DNA of 50,397 bases from Methanocaldococcus sp. (GTDB taxonomy: Archaea; AGJL01; Methanococci; Methanococcales; Methanocaldococcaceae), in assembly GCF_024490875.1 (NCBI RefSeq), contig NZ_JACCLX010000024.1, forward strand, positions 1-50,397, written 5' to 3'. Positions 13,386-23,305 of this stretch are shown piece by piece. Below the pieces are notes generated by a model, which saw only the letters and a list, made by a program, of their open reading frames with translations, did no database searches and had not been told where the DNA came from. The position numbers and the translations under genes are program-made. Each line of letters starts with the position of its first letter. Positions within the stretch are counted from its first letter, which is position 1.

Positions 13386-15488
13386 TTATAGTGTCACATC
13401 AATATCTAAGTGTTCAGTTAGTTCTTTATATCTATTTCTTATTGTAACTTCTGTTACTCCTGCAACTTCTGCAACTTCTCTTTGAGTTCTTCTACATCCA
13501 AGAAGGACACTTGCTATATATATTGCCGCAGCAGCTACACCTGTAGGCCCTCTACCACTTGTTAATCCCTTTTCAGCGGCTTTTTGTAATATCTGTATAG
13601 CTTTAGATTCTACTTCTCCTGGCAATCCAAGTTCAGAAGCAAATCTTGGAACATAATCGATTGGATTAGTAGGAGTTAATTTTATTCCCAATTCTCTTGC
13701 TAAAAATCTATATGTTCTACCAATTTCTTTTCTATCGACTCTTGAAGCTTCAGCAATCTCATCTAATGTTCTCGGAACTCTACACTTTCTACATGCGGCA
13801 TATATAGCAGCAGCGACTACTCCTTCTATACTTCTACCTCTTATTAATCCTTTTTCAACTGCTTCTCTATATATTATAGCAGCATTTTCTCTTACATGCC
13901 TTGGTAATCCAAGTTTTGATGTAATTCTATCCAATTCAGACAAAGCAAATGCCAAGTTTCTTTCTGAGGCATCACTAACTCTTATTCTTCTCTGCCATTT
14001 TCTTAATCTATACAACTGAGCCCTTTTATTTGCAGATAAATCTTTTCCATAACTATCTTTATTTCTCCAATCTATAACTGTTGATAATCCTTTATCGTGT
14101 ATAGTGTTGTGTAATACAAACCCTCCAAATCCAGCAACGAAGTTTTCAGCATTAGGCACTGTTAAATCATAAGCATAGTTGTTAGTTGGGTGAACTTTTT
14201 TAATTTCTTTAATCTTTAAGAATATGAAATCAGAGTTGATGAGTTTTTCGAGTTTTCTATCGTTGTATTTTTTAGTAATATTATTTATTTTCTGATAGTT
14301 TAATTTCTCTAAATCTTTTGGATTAATTATTATCTTATATACTTTAATTCCTCTAATAAATTCCTCTCCATAGTTTGCATTAATTCCTAACTGCAATAGT
14401 AAGAATGCTAAATCTTCAATAAGTTCTTTTGATGTAGAGATGGATTTTAAATTGGAGTATCCTATAAAGAATGCCCTTTTTAAGTTTTCTGGGAATTTAA
14501 ATACAATTGGAGGAACCCTTTTATTCTTTGCCCCACTTTTTATATTTAATTTTTTGAATAACTCAACTAATATTTTGCTGTTGATCTCAATTTTTACATT
14601 TAAGTTTTTATCATAAACGATTGGATTTAAGTTTAAGGATTTGAAGTAATCAACAACTTCCTTTATATACTTTTTCTCATTAGGGTTAAAGGAGAATACT
14701 ATTTTTTTATCATCATAATATCCTTCGGCAATGAAATATCCTAATATTTTAGCAAATTTTTCATCTACTTTTATTTTTATATTATTTAAGTTAAGTTCAA
14801 TTTCTTCTTCAACATTTGGCAATTTTTTTGCTAAAACTAAAATATCTCCAACTTTTAGGTCATCAACTCTTATTGGAACTACCTCATTATTTTTTATGGT
14901 AAAGACACTATGACTTCCAGTAACTCTAACTTTTTTATTTCCTTCAACAACAATTTCAAACATCTCATTAACTCGATGTCTTGAAACCTCTGAAACAGGC
15001 ATGAATTTAAGTTTATAGTTACTATCAAAGGCAATAACTTCAATATCTTTACATTTGGCAATCTCTAAAATTCCATCTCTTTTAACATTTTCAGAGTTTT
15101 CAATAATTTTGTCTATAAGTTCTCCAATTTTAACAACTTTTATTTCTCCATTTTCTCTAATTATAATAGGTTCGTTATAATCTACACTGTAAGTCATTGG
15201 AGCTCCAACTCTACATCTCTTAATCTTCTGTTCATGGTCAAATGCTCTCCACTCTGGTCCAATATCAAATAACTTCTCTTTAATAACACATCCACACTGA
15301 GCACAGACGATTTCTGCCCTTTCATAATCTTTAATAGCTTTAGTACTACCACAGATAGGACAGACAATTTCCTCTTTATTAATATTTTCTTTATTATCAT
15401 CTTTTTTTTCAGATTTTTGTACAATCTTTTTTTCTTCATTTGAATTTTCTTTATTTTCGATTTTTTCGGTAGTTTTTAAAGTTTCCAT
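13386..15488 (-). CDS. tfb: Transcription initiation factor TFB, interrupted by an intein
   Basis: A 700-residue precursor. Removing the intein (residues 101-461) leaves a 339-residue TFB. The first 40 residues are an unusual lysine/glutamate-rich extension. A zinc ribbon follows (CPIC at 43-46, CAQC at 62-65), then the B-finger region ([20 protein letters not shown]). Two cyclin repeats come after the intein (about 515-600 and 610-695) with a C-terminal helix-turn-helix ([18 protein letters not shown]). TFB bridges TBP-bound promoter and RNA polymerase. GGTGTAGGG precedes the ATG at 15488. gar1 lies just upstream on the same strand, an arrangement common in euryarchaea. Splicing is essential for function, since the intein splits the core. 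Confidence 0.96.
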   Translation of the reverse strand: METLKTTEKIENKENSNEEKKIVQKSEKKDDNKENINKEEIVCPICGSTKAIKDYERAEIVCAQCGCVIKEKLFDIGPEWRAFDHEQKIKRCRVGAPMTYSVDYNEPIIIRENGEIKVVKIGELIDKIIENSENVKRDGILEIAKCKDIEVIAFDSNYKLKFMPVSEVSRHRVNEMFEIVVEGNKKVRVTGSHSVFTIKNNEVVPIRVDDLKVGDILVLAKKLPNVEEEIELNLNNIKIKVDEKFAKILGYFIAEGYYDDKKIVFSFNPNEKKYIKEVVDYFKSLNLNPIVYDKNLNVKIEINSKILVELFKKLNIKSGAKNKRVPPIVFKFPENLKRAFFIGYSNLKSISTSKELIEDLAFLLLQLGINANYGEEFIRGIKVYKIIINPKDLEKLNYQKINNITKKYNDRKLEKLINSDFIFLKIKEIKKVHPTNNYAYDLTVPNAENFVAGFGGFVLHNTIHDKGLSTVIDWRNKDSYGKDLSANKRAQLYRLRKWQRRIRVSDASERNLAFALSELDRITSKLGLPRHVRENAAIIYREAVEKGLIRGRSIEGVVAAAIYAACRKCRVPRTLDEIAEASRVDRKEIGRTYRFLARELGIKLTPTNPIDYVPRFASELGLPGEVESKAIQILQKAAEKGLTSGRGPTGVAAAAIYIASVLLGCRRTQREVAEVAGVTEVTIRNRYKELTEHLDIDVTL
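14106..15188 (-). mobile_element. Intein in TFB with LAGLIDADG-type domain
   Basis: A 361-residue insert. The N-extein ends in GAPMTY, the intein starts at Ser101, and it ends at His460-Asn461 followed by Thr462 as the +1 nucleophile (TIHDKGLS). Block B is GSHSVFT, block F is [15 protein letters not shown] and block G is GFVLHN. The middle has a block C motif [11 protein letters not shown] and a weaker block E-like [10 protein letters not shown] lacking the second acidic residue, so endonuclease activity may be reduced or lost. M. jannaschii TFB also has an intein, by recall at this site. Confidence 0.92.
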
Positions 15489-15507
15489 AACCCTACACCA
15501 TTAATTT

Positions 15508-15750
15508 TTAGTTTTTTCTATAATTTTTATATTTAAATTTATAATTGTTAATATATACAATATCTGGAACTTCGATATCTTTATTAATAGGGCGTATTTT
15601 TATGTAAGGATTAGTAATTGGTCCAAAAATATCAATAACTTTCCCAATTTTTTTATTTTTGTAAGTAACAACTGAATTAATTTTAACTTCTCTATTCCCT
15701 CTTCCTATCAAAAAACCTTTAGGAGTTTTATGAAGGATTTTTATTTTCAA
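15508..15750 (-). CDS. gar1: H/ACA ribonucleoprotein subunit Gar1
   Basis: An 80-residue protein with the Gar1 beta-barrel signature KIGKVIDIFGPITNPYIKIRP and a lysine-rich tail. Gar1 binds Cbf5 in H/ACA particles that convert uridine to pseudouridine in rRNA. The length fits archaeal Gar1, which lacks the eukaryotic glycine/arginine tails. The start is TTG 15750, chosen because GGGAG lies just upstream and no ATG fits. It is 19 bases ahead of tfb on the same strand. Confidence 0.9.
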   Translation of the reverse strand: MKIKILHKTPKGFLIGRGNREVKINSVVTYKNKKIGKVIDIFGPITNPYIKIRPINKDIEVPDIVYINNYKFKYKNYRKN

Positions 15751-15903
15751 ATTGCTCCCTCTATATATTTTGATACATTATAATTCTTCTATCCTTATAT
15801 ATCTTTCGAAAACTTTATATATTAGTATATCGAAGGACTATTTATATTTAACTGATATTTATCTAAATATAAAAATATTAGAATAAAATAGTAGTGTGGA
15901 AAT

Positions 15904-16473
15904 ATGAAAATCTTAGATTTAACTCAGCCATTAATTAACTTCCCATATCCAGGAGATCCTGAATTAAAAATCACTGAAAAAAAGGTAGGAAATTTTATAA
16001 TATCTGAGATTATTATAGGTTCTCACTTAGGAACTCATATTGATTATCCTAAGCATATAGGTTTAGAAAATAAAATTTGTTTTGAAGATGGAATTATTAA
16101 AGGAAGATGCAAATGTGTATCATTAAAGAGTTTACAAAAAAATAACTTAGATAATTTTTTAGATTGTGAAATATTATTGATATATTCTGGATTTAGTAAA
16201 TACTGGGCAAGAAAGGAATATTTCGAGAAAATTCCAAATATACCTTTTTTGGATAATATAATTGATAGTTTTATAAGGTGCGTTGGAATAGATGCATGTA
16301 CTATAGGTGGTTATGAAGAACATAAAAAACTGTTATCAAATAATATTCTAATTATTGAAAATCTAAATGAAAATTTAAAATTTTTGATTAATAAGGAGTT
16401 TTATTTTTTAGGGTTACCTTTAAAAATCTATAATATCGACGCTTCACCTATAAGATGTATAGCTTTTTTATAG
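15904..16473 (+). CDS. Cyclase family protein (kynurenine formamidase-like)
   Basis: A 189-residue protein with the metal-binding motif HLGTHIDYPKH (family pattern HxGTHxDxPxH) and the start ILDLTQPLINFPYPGDP typical of the cyclase/KynB fold. Family members hydrolyse formamides or isatin, but some archaeal members have no known substrate. No tryptophan-degradation genes are adjacent, so the kynurenine role is unlikely. ATG 15904 follows GTGTGG. It stands alone between divergent gar1 and the downstream gene. Confidence 0.82.
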   Translation: MKILDLTQPLINFPYPGDPELKITEKKVGNFIISEIIIGSHLGTHIDYPKHIGLENKICFEDGIIKGRCKCVSLKSLQKNNLDNFLDCEILLIYSGFSKYWARKEYFEKIPNIPFLDNIIDSFIRCVGIDACTIGGYEEHKKLLSNNILIIENLNENLKFLINKEFYFLGLPLKIYNIDASPIRCIAFL

Positions 16474-16546
16474 ACAATGAAGAATAAATATTAAAAAATA
16501 TAAAATTAAAATATGAATAATAAACTGATGTTATATTGGTGGAATA

Positions 16547-17014
16547 ATGAAAAAAACAAAGGTTATTGTTTTGGCTGAAAATGCCTTAACAACTCCTGGA
16601 AAATTGGTAAGATACATAAATTCGTTAAATTTACCAATTCTGGTAAAAGAAACTTGCTTTGGAGCCTATATTGAAGGAGAAGAAGATTTAGTAGATAAAG
16701 TATCTCAAGAAATTAGAAGTTTTGAAAAAAATAGAATATTTTGTAAGGATAGAGGGTATCCTATTTGGGATAAAAGAAGATGTAGAGCTTTTAGAGGAGG
16801 AGGTCCAAGAGAAGGATTTCATCAGTTAGAGGCTGAACAGGCAGTTTTAGATAAAATTGGCTTAGCATTAGATAAAATTGAAAAAGAGGGATTAAAGTCA
16901 ATGGAGGAAATATTAGAGAAAGAAAATATATTAATAGAGAAAAACTCAAAACTACCTGTTGAAAAGTTTAAGGAAGTTATTGATAAGGTATTAGGGATTA
17001 AAAATGAAGCATAA
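16547..17014 (+). CDS. Probable methanogenesis marker protein 6
   Basis: A 155-residue protein starting [23 protein letters not shown], with a conserved-looking centre [20 protein letters not shown]. These features match my memory of the methanogen-restricted marker 6 family, whose function is unknown. There are three cysteines: one in KETCFG, one in [10 protein letters not shown] and one in RRCRAF. GGTGGA precedes ATG 16547. Its last four codons overlap the hjc start (11 bases), so the two are translationally coupled. Confidence 0.6.
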   Translation: MKKTKVIVLAENALTTPGKLVRYINSLNLPILVKETCFGAYIEGEEDLVDKVSQEIRSFEKNRIFCKDRGYPIWDKRRCRAFRGGGPREGFHQLEAEQAVLDKIGLALDKIEKEGLKSMEEILEKENILIEKNSKLPVEKFKEVIDKVLGIKNEA

Positions 17015-17387
17015 ATATAGAAAAGGTAGTTCTTTTGAAAGAGAATTAAAAAAACTTTTAGAAAAGGAAGGATTTGCAGTTGTTAGAAGTGCTGGAAGTA
17101 AAGGAGTTGATTTAATAGCGGGAAAAAATGGAAAAATTTTAATATTTGAGTGTAAATCTTCATCGAAAGAGAAATTATATGTAAGTAAAGAGGATATAGA
17201 TAAACTTATTAATTTTTCAAAAACTTTTGGTGGAACTCCTTTTTTAGCAATAAAATTTAATAGAGAAATTTTATTTATAAATCCTTATCATTTATCTACC
17301 AACGGAAAAAACTATCTAATTGATAAAAAAATAAAAATTATTGCAGTAGATTTTTATGAAGTCATTGGATTTAACCCCACTTTCTAA
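17004..17387 (+). CDS. hjc: Holliday junction resolvase Hjc
   Basis: A 127-residue archaeal resolvase. The signature is [16 protein letters not shown] with the catalytic Glu in the first helix, then [15 protein letters not shown] with the metal Asp, then [15 protein letters not shown] with the Glu-x-Lys pair. It cuts four-way junctions symmetrically during recombination and restart. It overlaps the preceding gene by 11 bases and converges on selB with a 17-base overlap at the 3' ends. Confidence 0.92.
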   Translation: MKHKYRKGSSFERELKKLLEKEGFAVVRSAGSKGVDLIAGKNGKILIFECKSSSKEKLYVSKEDIDKLINFSKTFGGTPFLAIKFNREILFINPYHLSTNGKNYLIDKKIKIIAVDFYEVIGFNPTF

Positions 17388-18777
17388 CTCTTTTTAAAAT
17401 TACTCTCTCCCCTCCTTCTACATTTCCATCAAATTCAGCAATTAAGTAACCCTTAGTTCCAAAGGTTCCTTTTATAACTCCCCAAATTTTTTTTTCTGGA
17501 ACATAAACTTTTTCTCCAATAAGTTTTTCTCCTGAAAATTTAGATTTTGCCAAACCCTCAATATAAATTTTATCTTTCTTTTTAACAATTTTTCCTTCTT
17601 TTACAACTAATTTTTTAACTTCAACATCTTCAAAACTAACAACTTCACCAAATCCACAAATTCTTAAAGTGTTTGGAGGTAAATCTAACCTCATTATTAA
17701 AACCTTATCTCCTTCCTCAACAACTATCTTTTTATCTAACTTAAATATGCAATAGCAAGAATCTCCTCCTACAATTTCATTTAAAACTATTGGCTCATCT
17801 TTATCGTTAATTTTTTCTATTTTGTATGGGATTATTGTTGCAGGAACTGTTAATAAACCAACATTTATATGAACCTTCATTTTTGGAGTTAAATTATATT
17901 TAAATAAATTTAAAATCTTTACTTTTGCCACAAACTTATCAATAACTTTTAATTTTGTATTTTCATCTGTCAATATACAACCTCTAAACAAACTCTCTGG
18001 CTCTATATTCATCAAAGATATTCCTACCCTATCTCCAGCATAAGCCTCATCAACATCCTCTTTAAAACACTGTATGCTTTTAACTTTAACCTCGTGATTT
18101 ATTGGCAAAACTCTTAAAGTATCTCCAACCTTTACCTTTCCTTTGTGAATTGTTCCAGCGACGACTGTTCCAACTCCTTTTATTTTAAAAGCGTGATCGA
18201 TAGGCATTTTTAAATAACTGTCTATGTCTCTTTTAATATTTATACTATCTAACAAATTTTTAAGTTCTTTTTTTAATATATCAATATTTTTTCCAGCTTT
18301 TGCAGATATTTTAACTATCTTAGAATCCTTTAAATTTGTCGTAGAGTTTAATATTTGTCTCATAAATGTTTCAGTTCTTTTAATTTCCTCTCCTGAGGCA
18401 ATATCTATTTTATTTATAACAACTATCGTTGGAATATTCAACAAATCCAAAACTAAAAGATGCTCTCCTGTCTGTGTCTTTGGCCCTTCTTTAGCATCTA
18501 CCACCAATAAGGCAACATCTATAATATTTCCAGCCCCAACTGCTGTTCTTATTAATTCAGAATGTCCTGGAGCATCTACAAGAGTTATTCTATAATTATC
18601 CAATATGAAAGAGGAAAATCCTAAGTCAATAGTAATCCCTCTTTTTTGAGATTCTTTTGGCTTATCTAATGCAGATGTTGATATAATCTCAGTTAATTGT
18701 CTCGCTAATTCAGTTTTTCCGTGGTCTATATGTCCAAACAAACCAACATTTACGTTTATCATTTTTTTATCTCCCAT
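17371..18777 (-). CDS. selB: Selenocysteine-specific elongation factor SelB
   Basis: A 468-residue translational GTPase. G1 is GHIDHGKT (15-22), G2 is [11 protein letters not shown]3 is DAPGH and G4 is NKID. These are followed by the EF-Tu-like domains 2 and 3 and a short C-terminal domain IV typical of archaeal SelB. It delivers Sec-tRNA to UGA codons, so the host makes selenoproteins. GTGGT favours ATG 18777; a TTG at 18790 is in frame. It follows the RNase P gene by 15 bases on the same strand. No selenoprotein or SECIS element was recognised in the window. Confidence 0.93.
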   Translation of the reverse strand: MGDKKMINVNVGLFGHIDHGKTELARQLTEIISTSALDKPKESQKRGITIDLGFSSFILDNYRITLVDAPGHSELIRTAVGAGNIIDVALLVVDAKEGPKTQTGEHLLVLDLLNIPTIVVINKIDIASGEEIKRTETFMRQILNSTTNLKDSKIVKISAKAGKNIDILKKELKNLLDSINIKRDIDSYLKMPIDHAFKIKGVGTVVAGTIHKGKVKVGDTLRVLPINHEVKVKSIQCFKEDVDEAYAGDRVGISLMNIEPESLFRGCILTDENTKLKVIDKFVAKVKILNLFKYNLTPKMKVHINVGLLTVPATIIPYKIEKINDKDEPIVLNEIVGGDSCYCIFKLDKKIVVEEGDKVLIMRLDLPPNTLRICGFGEVVSFEDVEVKKLVVKEGKIVKKKDKIYIEGLAKSKFSGEKLIGEKVYVPEKKIWGVIKGTFGTKGYLIAEFDGNVEGGERVILKRVRKWG

Positions 18778-18792
18778 ATTACCACGCCCCAA

Positions 18793-19194
18793 TTACGATT
18801 TATTTTGTTTTTTAAATTTTAATTTCTCCCTTTTAAATATAAACCACCTCTTTGGATTTTTTATTCCTAAAAATTTAATTTTTGCCTTTCTTATAGTTCC
18901 AGAAACTCCTAAACAAATAATATTTATTGGTTTATCTTTAAATTCTCTAACTAAAATTAAAGAACTCTTTACATAATCAACATTATCTCTCTGACATCTC
19001 AAAATTCCATATGGAAATTCATAATATACGAGCCAAGGATTTGCCTTAGATGTTCCCCAAACTCCATAATAATCTAAAACAGATTTTCTAATTAAATTAA
19101 CTACCTCTCCTTCTTTTAACTCTTCATCATATATTATTTTAAATGCAATGTATCTTTTTTTCTCTCTTAAAGTTGGTGGTAGTGTTTTAAGCAT
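18793..19194 (-). CDS. rnp2: Ribonuclease P protein component 2 (Pop5)
   Basis: A 133-residue Pop5/Rpp14-family subunit, recognised from the start LPPTLREKKRYIAFKI and the central ALFDYYG-like LDYYGVWGTSKANPWLVYY and GILRCQRDNVDYVKSSLILV. With Rpp30 it activates the RNase P RNA that trims pre-tRNA 5' leaders. GTGATAAT precedes the ATG. It is the first gene of a pair with selB, an association of two tRNA-linked functions. Confidence 0.92.
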   Translation of the reverse strand: MLKTLPPTLREKKRYIAFKIIYDEELKEGEVVNLIRKSVLDYYGVWGTSKANPWLVYYEFPYGILRCQRDNVDYVKSSLILVREFKDKPINIICLGVSGTIRKAKIKFLGIKNPKRWFIFKREKLKFKKQNKS

Positions 19195-19300
19195 ATTATC
19201 ACTAACTAAATTAATTAAATAAAATTAATTAAAGTTTAATATTAAGAATTAAATAACTAAAAATATTAAAATATTTCTAAAATTCTTTGAGGGATAAGTT

Positions 19301-20167
19301 ATGCTTAAAGATTATGCTCTAAAAATTTTAAAAAAATCTTTGGAATACGATGTAGGTTTTGGAGATATTACAACAAACAGTGTAATTTTAGAAGATGTAA
19401 ATGTTAAAGGAGTTATTAAAGCAAAGGAAGAGTGTATTTTATGTGGAATTGATTTCATTGTTGAATTTTTTAAAGAATATAATATAAAATGCAAAAAATT
19501 ATATAACGATGGAGATAAAGTTTTTGGAGTTATATTAGAGTTTGAAGGAGATGCAAAAACAATATTAACATTGGAAAGAACTGCCTTAAATTTATTGATG
19601 CATCTATCTGGGATAGCTACAAATACTTATAATATAGTTAAAAAAGTTAGAAGTATTAATAAGAATGTTAAAATTGCCTGCACAAGAAAAACTTTACCTT
19701 TGTTATCTCCTTTACAAAAGTATGCCGTATATGTTGGAGGGGGTGATACTCATAGATTTAGGTTAGATGACTGCGTTTTAATTAAAGATAATCACATAGC
19801 TATTGTAGGAATAAAAGAATCTATTAGAAGAGCAAAAAAAAATGTAAGTTTTACAAAAAGGATAGAAGTTGAAGTAAGTAACTTAGAAGAGTTAAAAGAA
19901 GTTTTGGAAGAAAAACCAGATATAATAATGCTTGACAACTTTAAACCGGAAGATATTGAAAAATCTTTAAAGATAATTGATGATTTTAAGAAAAAAACCA
20001 ATTTTAGACCAATTATTGAAGTTAGTGGAGGTATAAACGAAAATAATATCTTAGAATATGCAAAATATAATATAGATGTTATCTCATTAGGTATATTGAC
20101 ACATTCATCTAAAAGTGTTGATATGAGTTTAGATATACTTGAAGTAAAAAGCATTAAAAAACATTAA
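19301..20167 (+). CDS. nadC: Nicotinate-nucleotide pyrophosphorylase (carboxylating)
   Basis: A 288-residue quinolinate phosphoribosyltransferase. Markers are DVGFGDITTNS, ERTALNLLMHLSGIATNT, ACTRKTLPLLSPLQKYAV, the GGGDTHRFRLDDCVLIKDNHI active-site block (split by the family's Gly-rich loop) and IIEVSGGINENNI. It makes NaMN from quinolinate in NAD synthesis. GAGGGAT precedes ATG 19301. The gene is divergent from the rnp2-selB pair across 106 bases. Confidence 0.95.
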   Translation: MLKDYALKILKKSLEYDVGFGDITTNSVILEDVNVKGVIKAKEECILCGIDFIVEFFKEYNIKCKKLYNDGDKVFGVILEFEGDAKTILTLERTALNLLMHLSGIATNTYNIVKKVRSINKNVKIACTRKTLPLLSPLQKYAVYVGGGDTHRFRLDDCVLIKDNHIAIVGIKESIRRAKKNVSFTKRIEVEVSNLEELKEVLEEKPDIIMLDNFKPEDIEKSLKIIDDFKKKTNFRPIIEVSGGINENNILEYAKYNIDVISLGILTHSSKSVDMSLDILEVKSIKKH

Positions 20168-20232
20168 ATATTTTTATTTCAAATAATCTAATATTATTAG
20201 AACTATAAAAATAACGAATAATGGGTAGTATT

Positions 20233-20538
20233 ATGACTGGAACTACTCTTATGATTATACTTGGAATTAGTGGGCTTATTTCTGTCATTTTTATTGCAAA
20301 ATTATTTTTATTAAATAAAGATAAAAGTAAAACAATAAATACGTATAATAAACTACAACAAGAAAAAATAGAACAAGAACAAGAAGTCATAAAAAGATTA
20401 AAAAGTATGAAATTTGAAGTTACTGATGACTTTATTGAAAGCATTATGAACAGTGAAAATGATCTCTTAGAAGAGGCTTTGGATGATTTAGATGATGAGC
20501 TTTTAAAAAAATTAAATTTTGGGAAAAAGAACTCCTAA
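20233..20538 (+). CDS. Small single-pass membrane protein, unknown
   Basis: About 101 residues. One hydrophobic segment (residues about 5-24, LMIILGISGLISVIFIAKLF) is followed by a charged coiled-coil-like stretch (NKLQQEKIEQEQEVIKRLK) and an acidic C-terminus (EEALDDLDDELLKKL). GGGTAGT favours ATG 20233 over ATG 20221. The 3' end overlaps the convergent gene by 27 bases. The layout suggests an N-out membrane anchor with a cytoplasmic helix. No family recognised. Confidence 0.6.
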   Translation: MTGTTLMIILGISGLISVIFIAKLFLLNKDKSKTINTYNKLQQEKIEQEQEVIKRLKSMKFEVTDDFIESIMNSENDLLEEALDDLDDELLKKLNFGKKNS

Positions 20539-20943
20539 AACTTCAACAAATTTAGGATTTTTTCTTTTTTTATCAAAATACATGCAAACTCCAACCATAA
20601 TGTTTCTTTTTTTGGCAATAATATAATCGCATTCACATCCAATCATTTCAAAACTTTTCTTCATTTTTTCAAAGCCAAATGTATCCAAATATGCAGGATT
20701 TTCTTTAAATATGTCATTTATTTTACTTATGAACTTATCAATTTCTTCAACATCCTCTACAATCTCAAAATTTTCTTTTTTTAATTTATCTCTTAAATAA
20801 TCTTTTATACTTTCATAATTATCAAATTCTTCATCTCTACAAACTCCTTTGACAATTAACATATCATCAGTTTCAAACAATGGCTTAGAACCTTTAAATG
20901 CCTTTAAACTATGCATTAATTTACCTATTTGAGATTTCCACAT
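20512..20943 (-). CDS. Conserved-looking hypothetical protein
   Basis: A 143-residue soluble protein with alternating strands and acidic helices. It has a C-terminal CECDYIIAKKRNIMVGVCMYFD segment with three cysteines but no clear metal motif. GGTGTAAAG places the start at ATG 20943. It is 22 bases downstream of mdh on the same strand and probably cotranscribed. No function is assigned. Confidence 0.65.
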   Translation of the reverse strand: MWKSQIGKLMHSLKAFKGSKPLFETDDMLIVKGVCRDEEFDNYESIKDYLRDKLKKENFEIVEDVEEIDKFISKINDIFKENPAYLDTFGFEKMKKSFEMIGCECDYIIAKKRNIMVGVCMYFDKKRKNPKFVEVLGVLFPKI

Positions 20944-20965
20944 GTCTTTACACCAAAATTAACTT

Positions 20966-21907
20966 TTATAAGTTTTTAACTTCTTCACAATACTTTTTAA
21001 TAATTTCAGCAGATTTTTTAAAGGCAGTTAACTCATCTTCGCTTAATTCAATTGCTACAACTTCCTCAACTCCATTCTTTCCAATTTTTACTGGAATTCC
21101 TATACATAAATCTTTAATTCCATCAAATTCACCATCAACATATGCAGATAGAGTTAATAATCTCTTTTCATTATTTACGATGCATCTAACTACATTTAAA
21201 ATAGCGGCGGCAGGACCAAACTCTGAGCCTCCCTTTAATCTGATAATTTGCTCTCCCTTAGTTTTAACATCTTCAATAATTTTGTCTATTGGCAACTCTT
21301 TAAATCTTTCAAATTTGTCAATAGGAATTCCCCCTACAGATGTAGCACTCAATAAAGGAACCATACTGTCTCCGTGTTCTCCTATAATTCTCGTTCTTAC
21401 TTCATCTATATGCACTCCAAAGAATTTGGCTATAGCTACTTTAAATCTTAAAGAATCTAAGTGTGTTCCCAAACCAAAAACTTGACTTCTGTCAAACTTT
21501 GAATCTATTAATGCCTTGTATGTCATTACATCTACGGGATTCGTTATAACGAATATCTTTGTGTCACATATTTCAGATATTTTTTTAGCATATTTTCCAA
21601 CAATTTTTGCATTTACTTTTGTTAAATCTATTCTACTCATTCCCTCTTTTCGAGGGACACCACTCGTTATTATAACAATGTCACTTTCATCAATAATTTT
21701 TAAGTCATTATCACTTCCAACATATATATTTGCATCACTTCTTGTTCCAGCTAATGCATCGTAAATGTCTCTTTTCAAACCTTCTAATTTATTTAATGAA
21801 TGTTCCCTACCAATTAAAACTAAATCTTTCATAAATGGTTCTTTAGCTAACAGCAATGCAGTAGCACTTCCTACTCTACCAGAAGCTCCTATAATTGTAG
21901 CTTTCAT
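20966..21907 (-). CDS. mdh: Malate/L-2-hydroxycarboxylate dehydrogenase (LDH/MDH family)
   Basis: A 313-residue NAD(P)-dependent dehydrogenase. The nucleotide motif is GASGRVGS, the substrate loop region is SGVPRKEGMSR, and the catalytic His is in GEHGDSMVPL with ITNPVDVMTY before it. The M. jannaschii homologue (MJ0490 by recall) oxidises malate and other 2-hydroxy acids and can use both cofactors. It probably serves the reductive partial TCA path. GAGGGAT precedes the ATG. It may be the last part of the pheS-hcgB-hcgC transcript, 115 bases downstream of hcgC. Confidence 0.92.
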   Translation of the reverse strand: MKATIIGASGRVGSATALLLAKEPFMKDLVLIGREHSLNKLEGLKRDIYDALAGTRSDANIYVGSDNDLKIIDESDIVIITSGVPRKEGMSRIDLTKVNAKIVGKYAKKISEICDTKIFVITNPVDVMTYKALIDSKFDRSQVFGLGTHLDSLRFKVAIAKFFGVHIDEVRTRIIGEHGDSMVPLLSATSVGGIPIDKFERFKELPIDKIIEDVKTKGEQIIRLKGGSEFGPAAAILNVVRCIVNNEKRLLTLSAYVDGEFDGIKDLCIGIPVKIGKNGVEEVVAIELSEDELTAFKKSAEIIKKYCEEVKNL

Positions 21908-22022
21908 AGTTATCCCTCATTATAATTTTTTACAAAAATTAATTAATAGAAAACCTAATAAAAATAGAACCAAAAGATTAAGAAAATAGAAATTAAAAAC
22001 TTAAAAATTAAAATTATTTATA

Positions 22023-22811
22023 TTACAGTTCTTCAACAAATGAATGTATTAAATTAATATTATTTGAAAGTATTTTTTCAGATTCTTCCAACACATCATT
22101 TAATGTGCTAATTGTAATAGCAGGCTGAGAAATTTCTGATAAAAATTTATAACTATCTTTTTCGTGGAATAATATCCCTTCATAGTATCTTAAATTAGGT
22201 ATAGCATAAAGAACGCCATCTAACGAAATTATTTCCTTTGCGGCATCTACTATTGTATCTATCGTTAATGTCATAGTTCCAGATGTTTTTGAAACTCTTG
22301 CCTTTCTATATGTTTTTAAAACTCCAACTTTTGCCTTTTCAACGAATATATTTGCCTTTTCATAAGTGTTGTCTGTTTCATAAATATCTTCATCAAAAAC
22401 CCCTTTTGGATCCTCAACAATGAAAACCTCTGGGTCAAATTTACTTAAAAATTCTGGCTCAATTCCACCTAACCCAGTTAAATCAATAATTAAATCAGGA
22501 TTTATCTCATTTCTCATCAACTTTAATTTAAATTCATTTAAATGTAAAAATTTTATATTTCCATTTGAAACGAAATTCTTCATAAACTCGTGTATATCCA
22601 CTAAATAAACTTTATCTGAATATTCTAATAAATTATGAGCTACATAGTTTCCCCACAAATAAACTCCAATAATTACAGTTTCTTTGAATTCCTCTCCTTC
22701 TAAGAAGTTTCTAATTGCATTAAATTTCTTCTTAGCAATTTCATTTATTACATCAATAACTTTTGTCCTTGTATAAATTGTTTTTACTGTTTCAGTTATG
22801 CCATACTGCAT
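22023..22811 (-). CDS. hcgC: Pyridinol C-methyltransferase HcgC, Fe-guanylylpyridinol cofactor synthesis
   Basis: A 262-residue protein of the HcgC family (DUF1188). A Rossmann-like part has VIIGVYLWGNYVAHNLLEYSDKVYLVD and DLIIDLTGLGGIEPEFL; an effector part follows with KTSGTMTLTIDTIVDAAKEI. HcgC methylates the pyridinol ring of the [Fe]-hydrogenase cofactor using SAM. GAGGTGTTA selects ATG 22811 over the upstream TTG at 22820. It follows hcgB by 11 bases in an operon headed by pheS. The hydrogenase gene hmd is about 11 kb away in the same window. Confidence 0.88.
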   Translation of the reverse strand: MQYGITETVKTIYTRTKVIDVINEIAKKKFNAIRNFLEGEEFKETVIIGVYLWGNYVAHNLLEYSDKVYLVDIHEFMKNFVSNGNIKFLHLNEFKLKLMRNEINPDLIIDLTGLGGIEPEFLSKFDPEVFIVEDPKGVFDEDIYETDNTYEKANIFVEKAKVGVLKTYRKARVSKTSGTMTLTIDTIVDAAKEIISLDGVLYAIPNLRYYEGILFHEKDSYKFLSEISQPAITISTLNDVLEESEKILSNNINLIHSFVEEL

Positions 22812-22822
22812 AAGTAACACCT

Positions 22823-23293
22823 CTAATTTATAGAAATTCCTATTCTTTTTAACGCATCAATTAACTCATCTTTAATTCTTTTTTCTATATTTTCCTTATG
22901 GATTACTGAAGAAGGAGATAAAGAGGCAGTTAAAATCCTACCTTTCTCATCCAATATAATGAGCATAGAGCCAGAGCCTGGAACTCCCAACCTTCCTCTT
23001 GAAATGTATATATCTCCTTTTTCAGTATCTAAAGCTAATAAACCCTTATACAAAGCTGGCATTCTTGTTAAATCAGCAAATTTTGTATCAATATCAATCA
23101 TCTTTATTTGTGCATTACAAACTTTTAACATAATATCTTTTATTACTTTAAATTTCTTTTCATTGTTTGTAGCCACGATGATTTTTTTTGCCTTTTTTAT
23201 TTTCTCTTGGATTTTTTTTACCTCTTCCTCTTTATCTCCCTTCCTAATATTTTTAATTGATTCAATGTATGCATCTTTAATAATATCTTCCAT
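22823..23293 (-). CDS. hcgB: Guanylyltransferase HcgB, Fe-guanylylpyridinol cofactor synthesis
   Basis: A 156-residue protein of the HcgB family (DUF3236). The sequence shows VATNNEKKFKVIKDIM and a basic/glycine segment ISRGRLGVPGSGSMLIIL typical of the family's nucleotide-binding fold. HcgB joins GTP to the pyridinol to give the guanylylpyridinol cofactor of Hmd. GGATGATT places the start at ATG 23293. It is 12 bases downstream of pheS, so both are on one transcript. Confidence 0.88.
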   Translation of the reverse strand: MEDIIKDAYIESIKNIRKGDKEEEVKKIQEKIKKAKKIIVATNNEKKFKVIKDIMLKVCNAQIKMIDIDTKFADLTRMPALYKGLLALDTEKGDIYISRGRLGVPGSGSMLIILDEKGRILTASLSPSSVIHKENIEKRIKDELIDALKRIGISIN

Positions 23294-23305
23294 TATAATC
23301 ATCCT

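Noticed and set aside
17371-18777. Selenoprotein genes expected near selB
   Set aside because: No gene in the window is interrupted by an in-frame TGA with coding sequence on both sides. SelB serves genes elsewhere.
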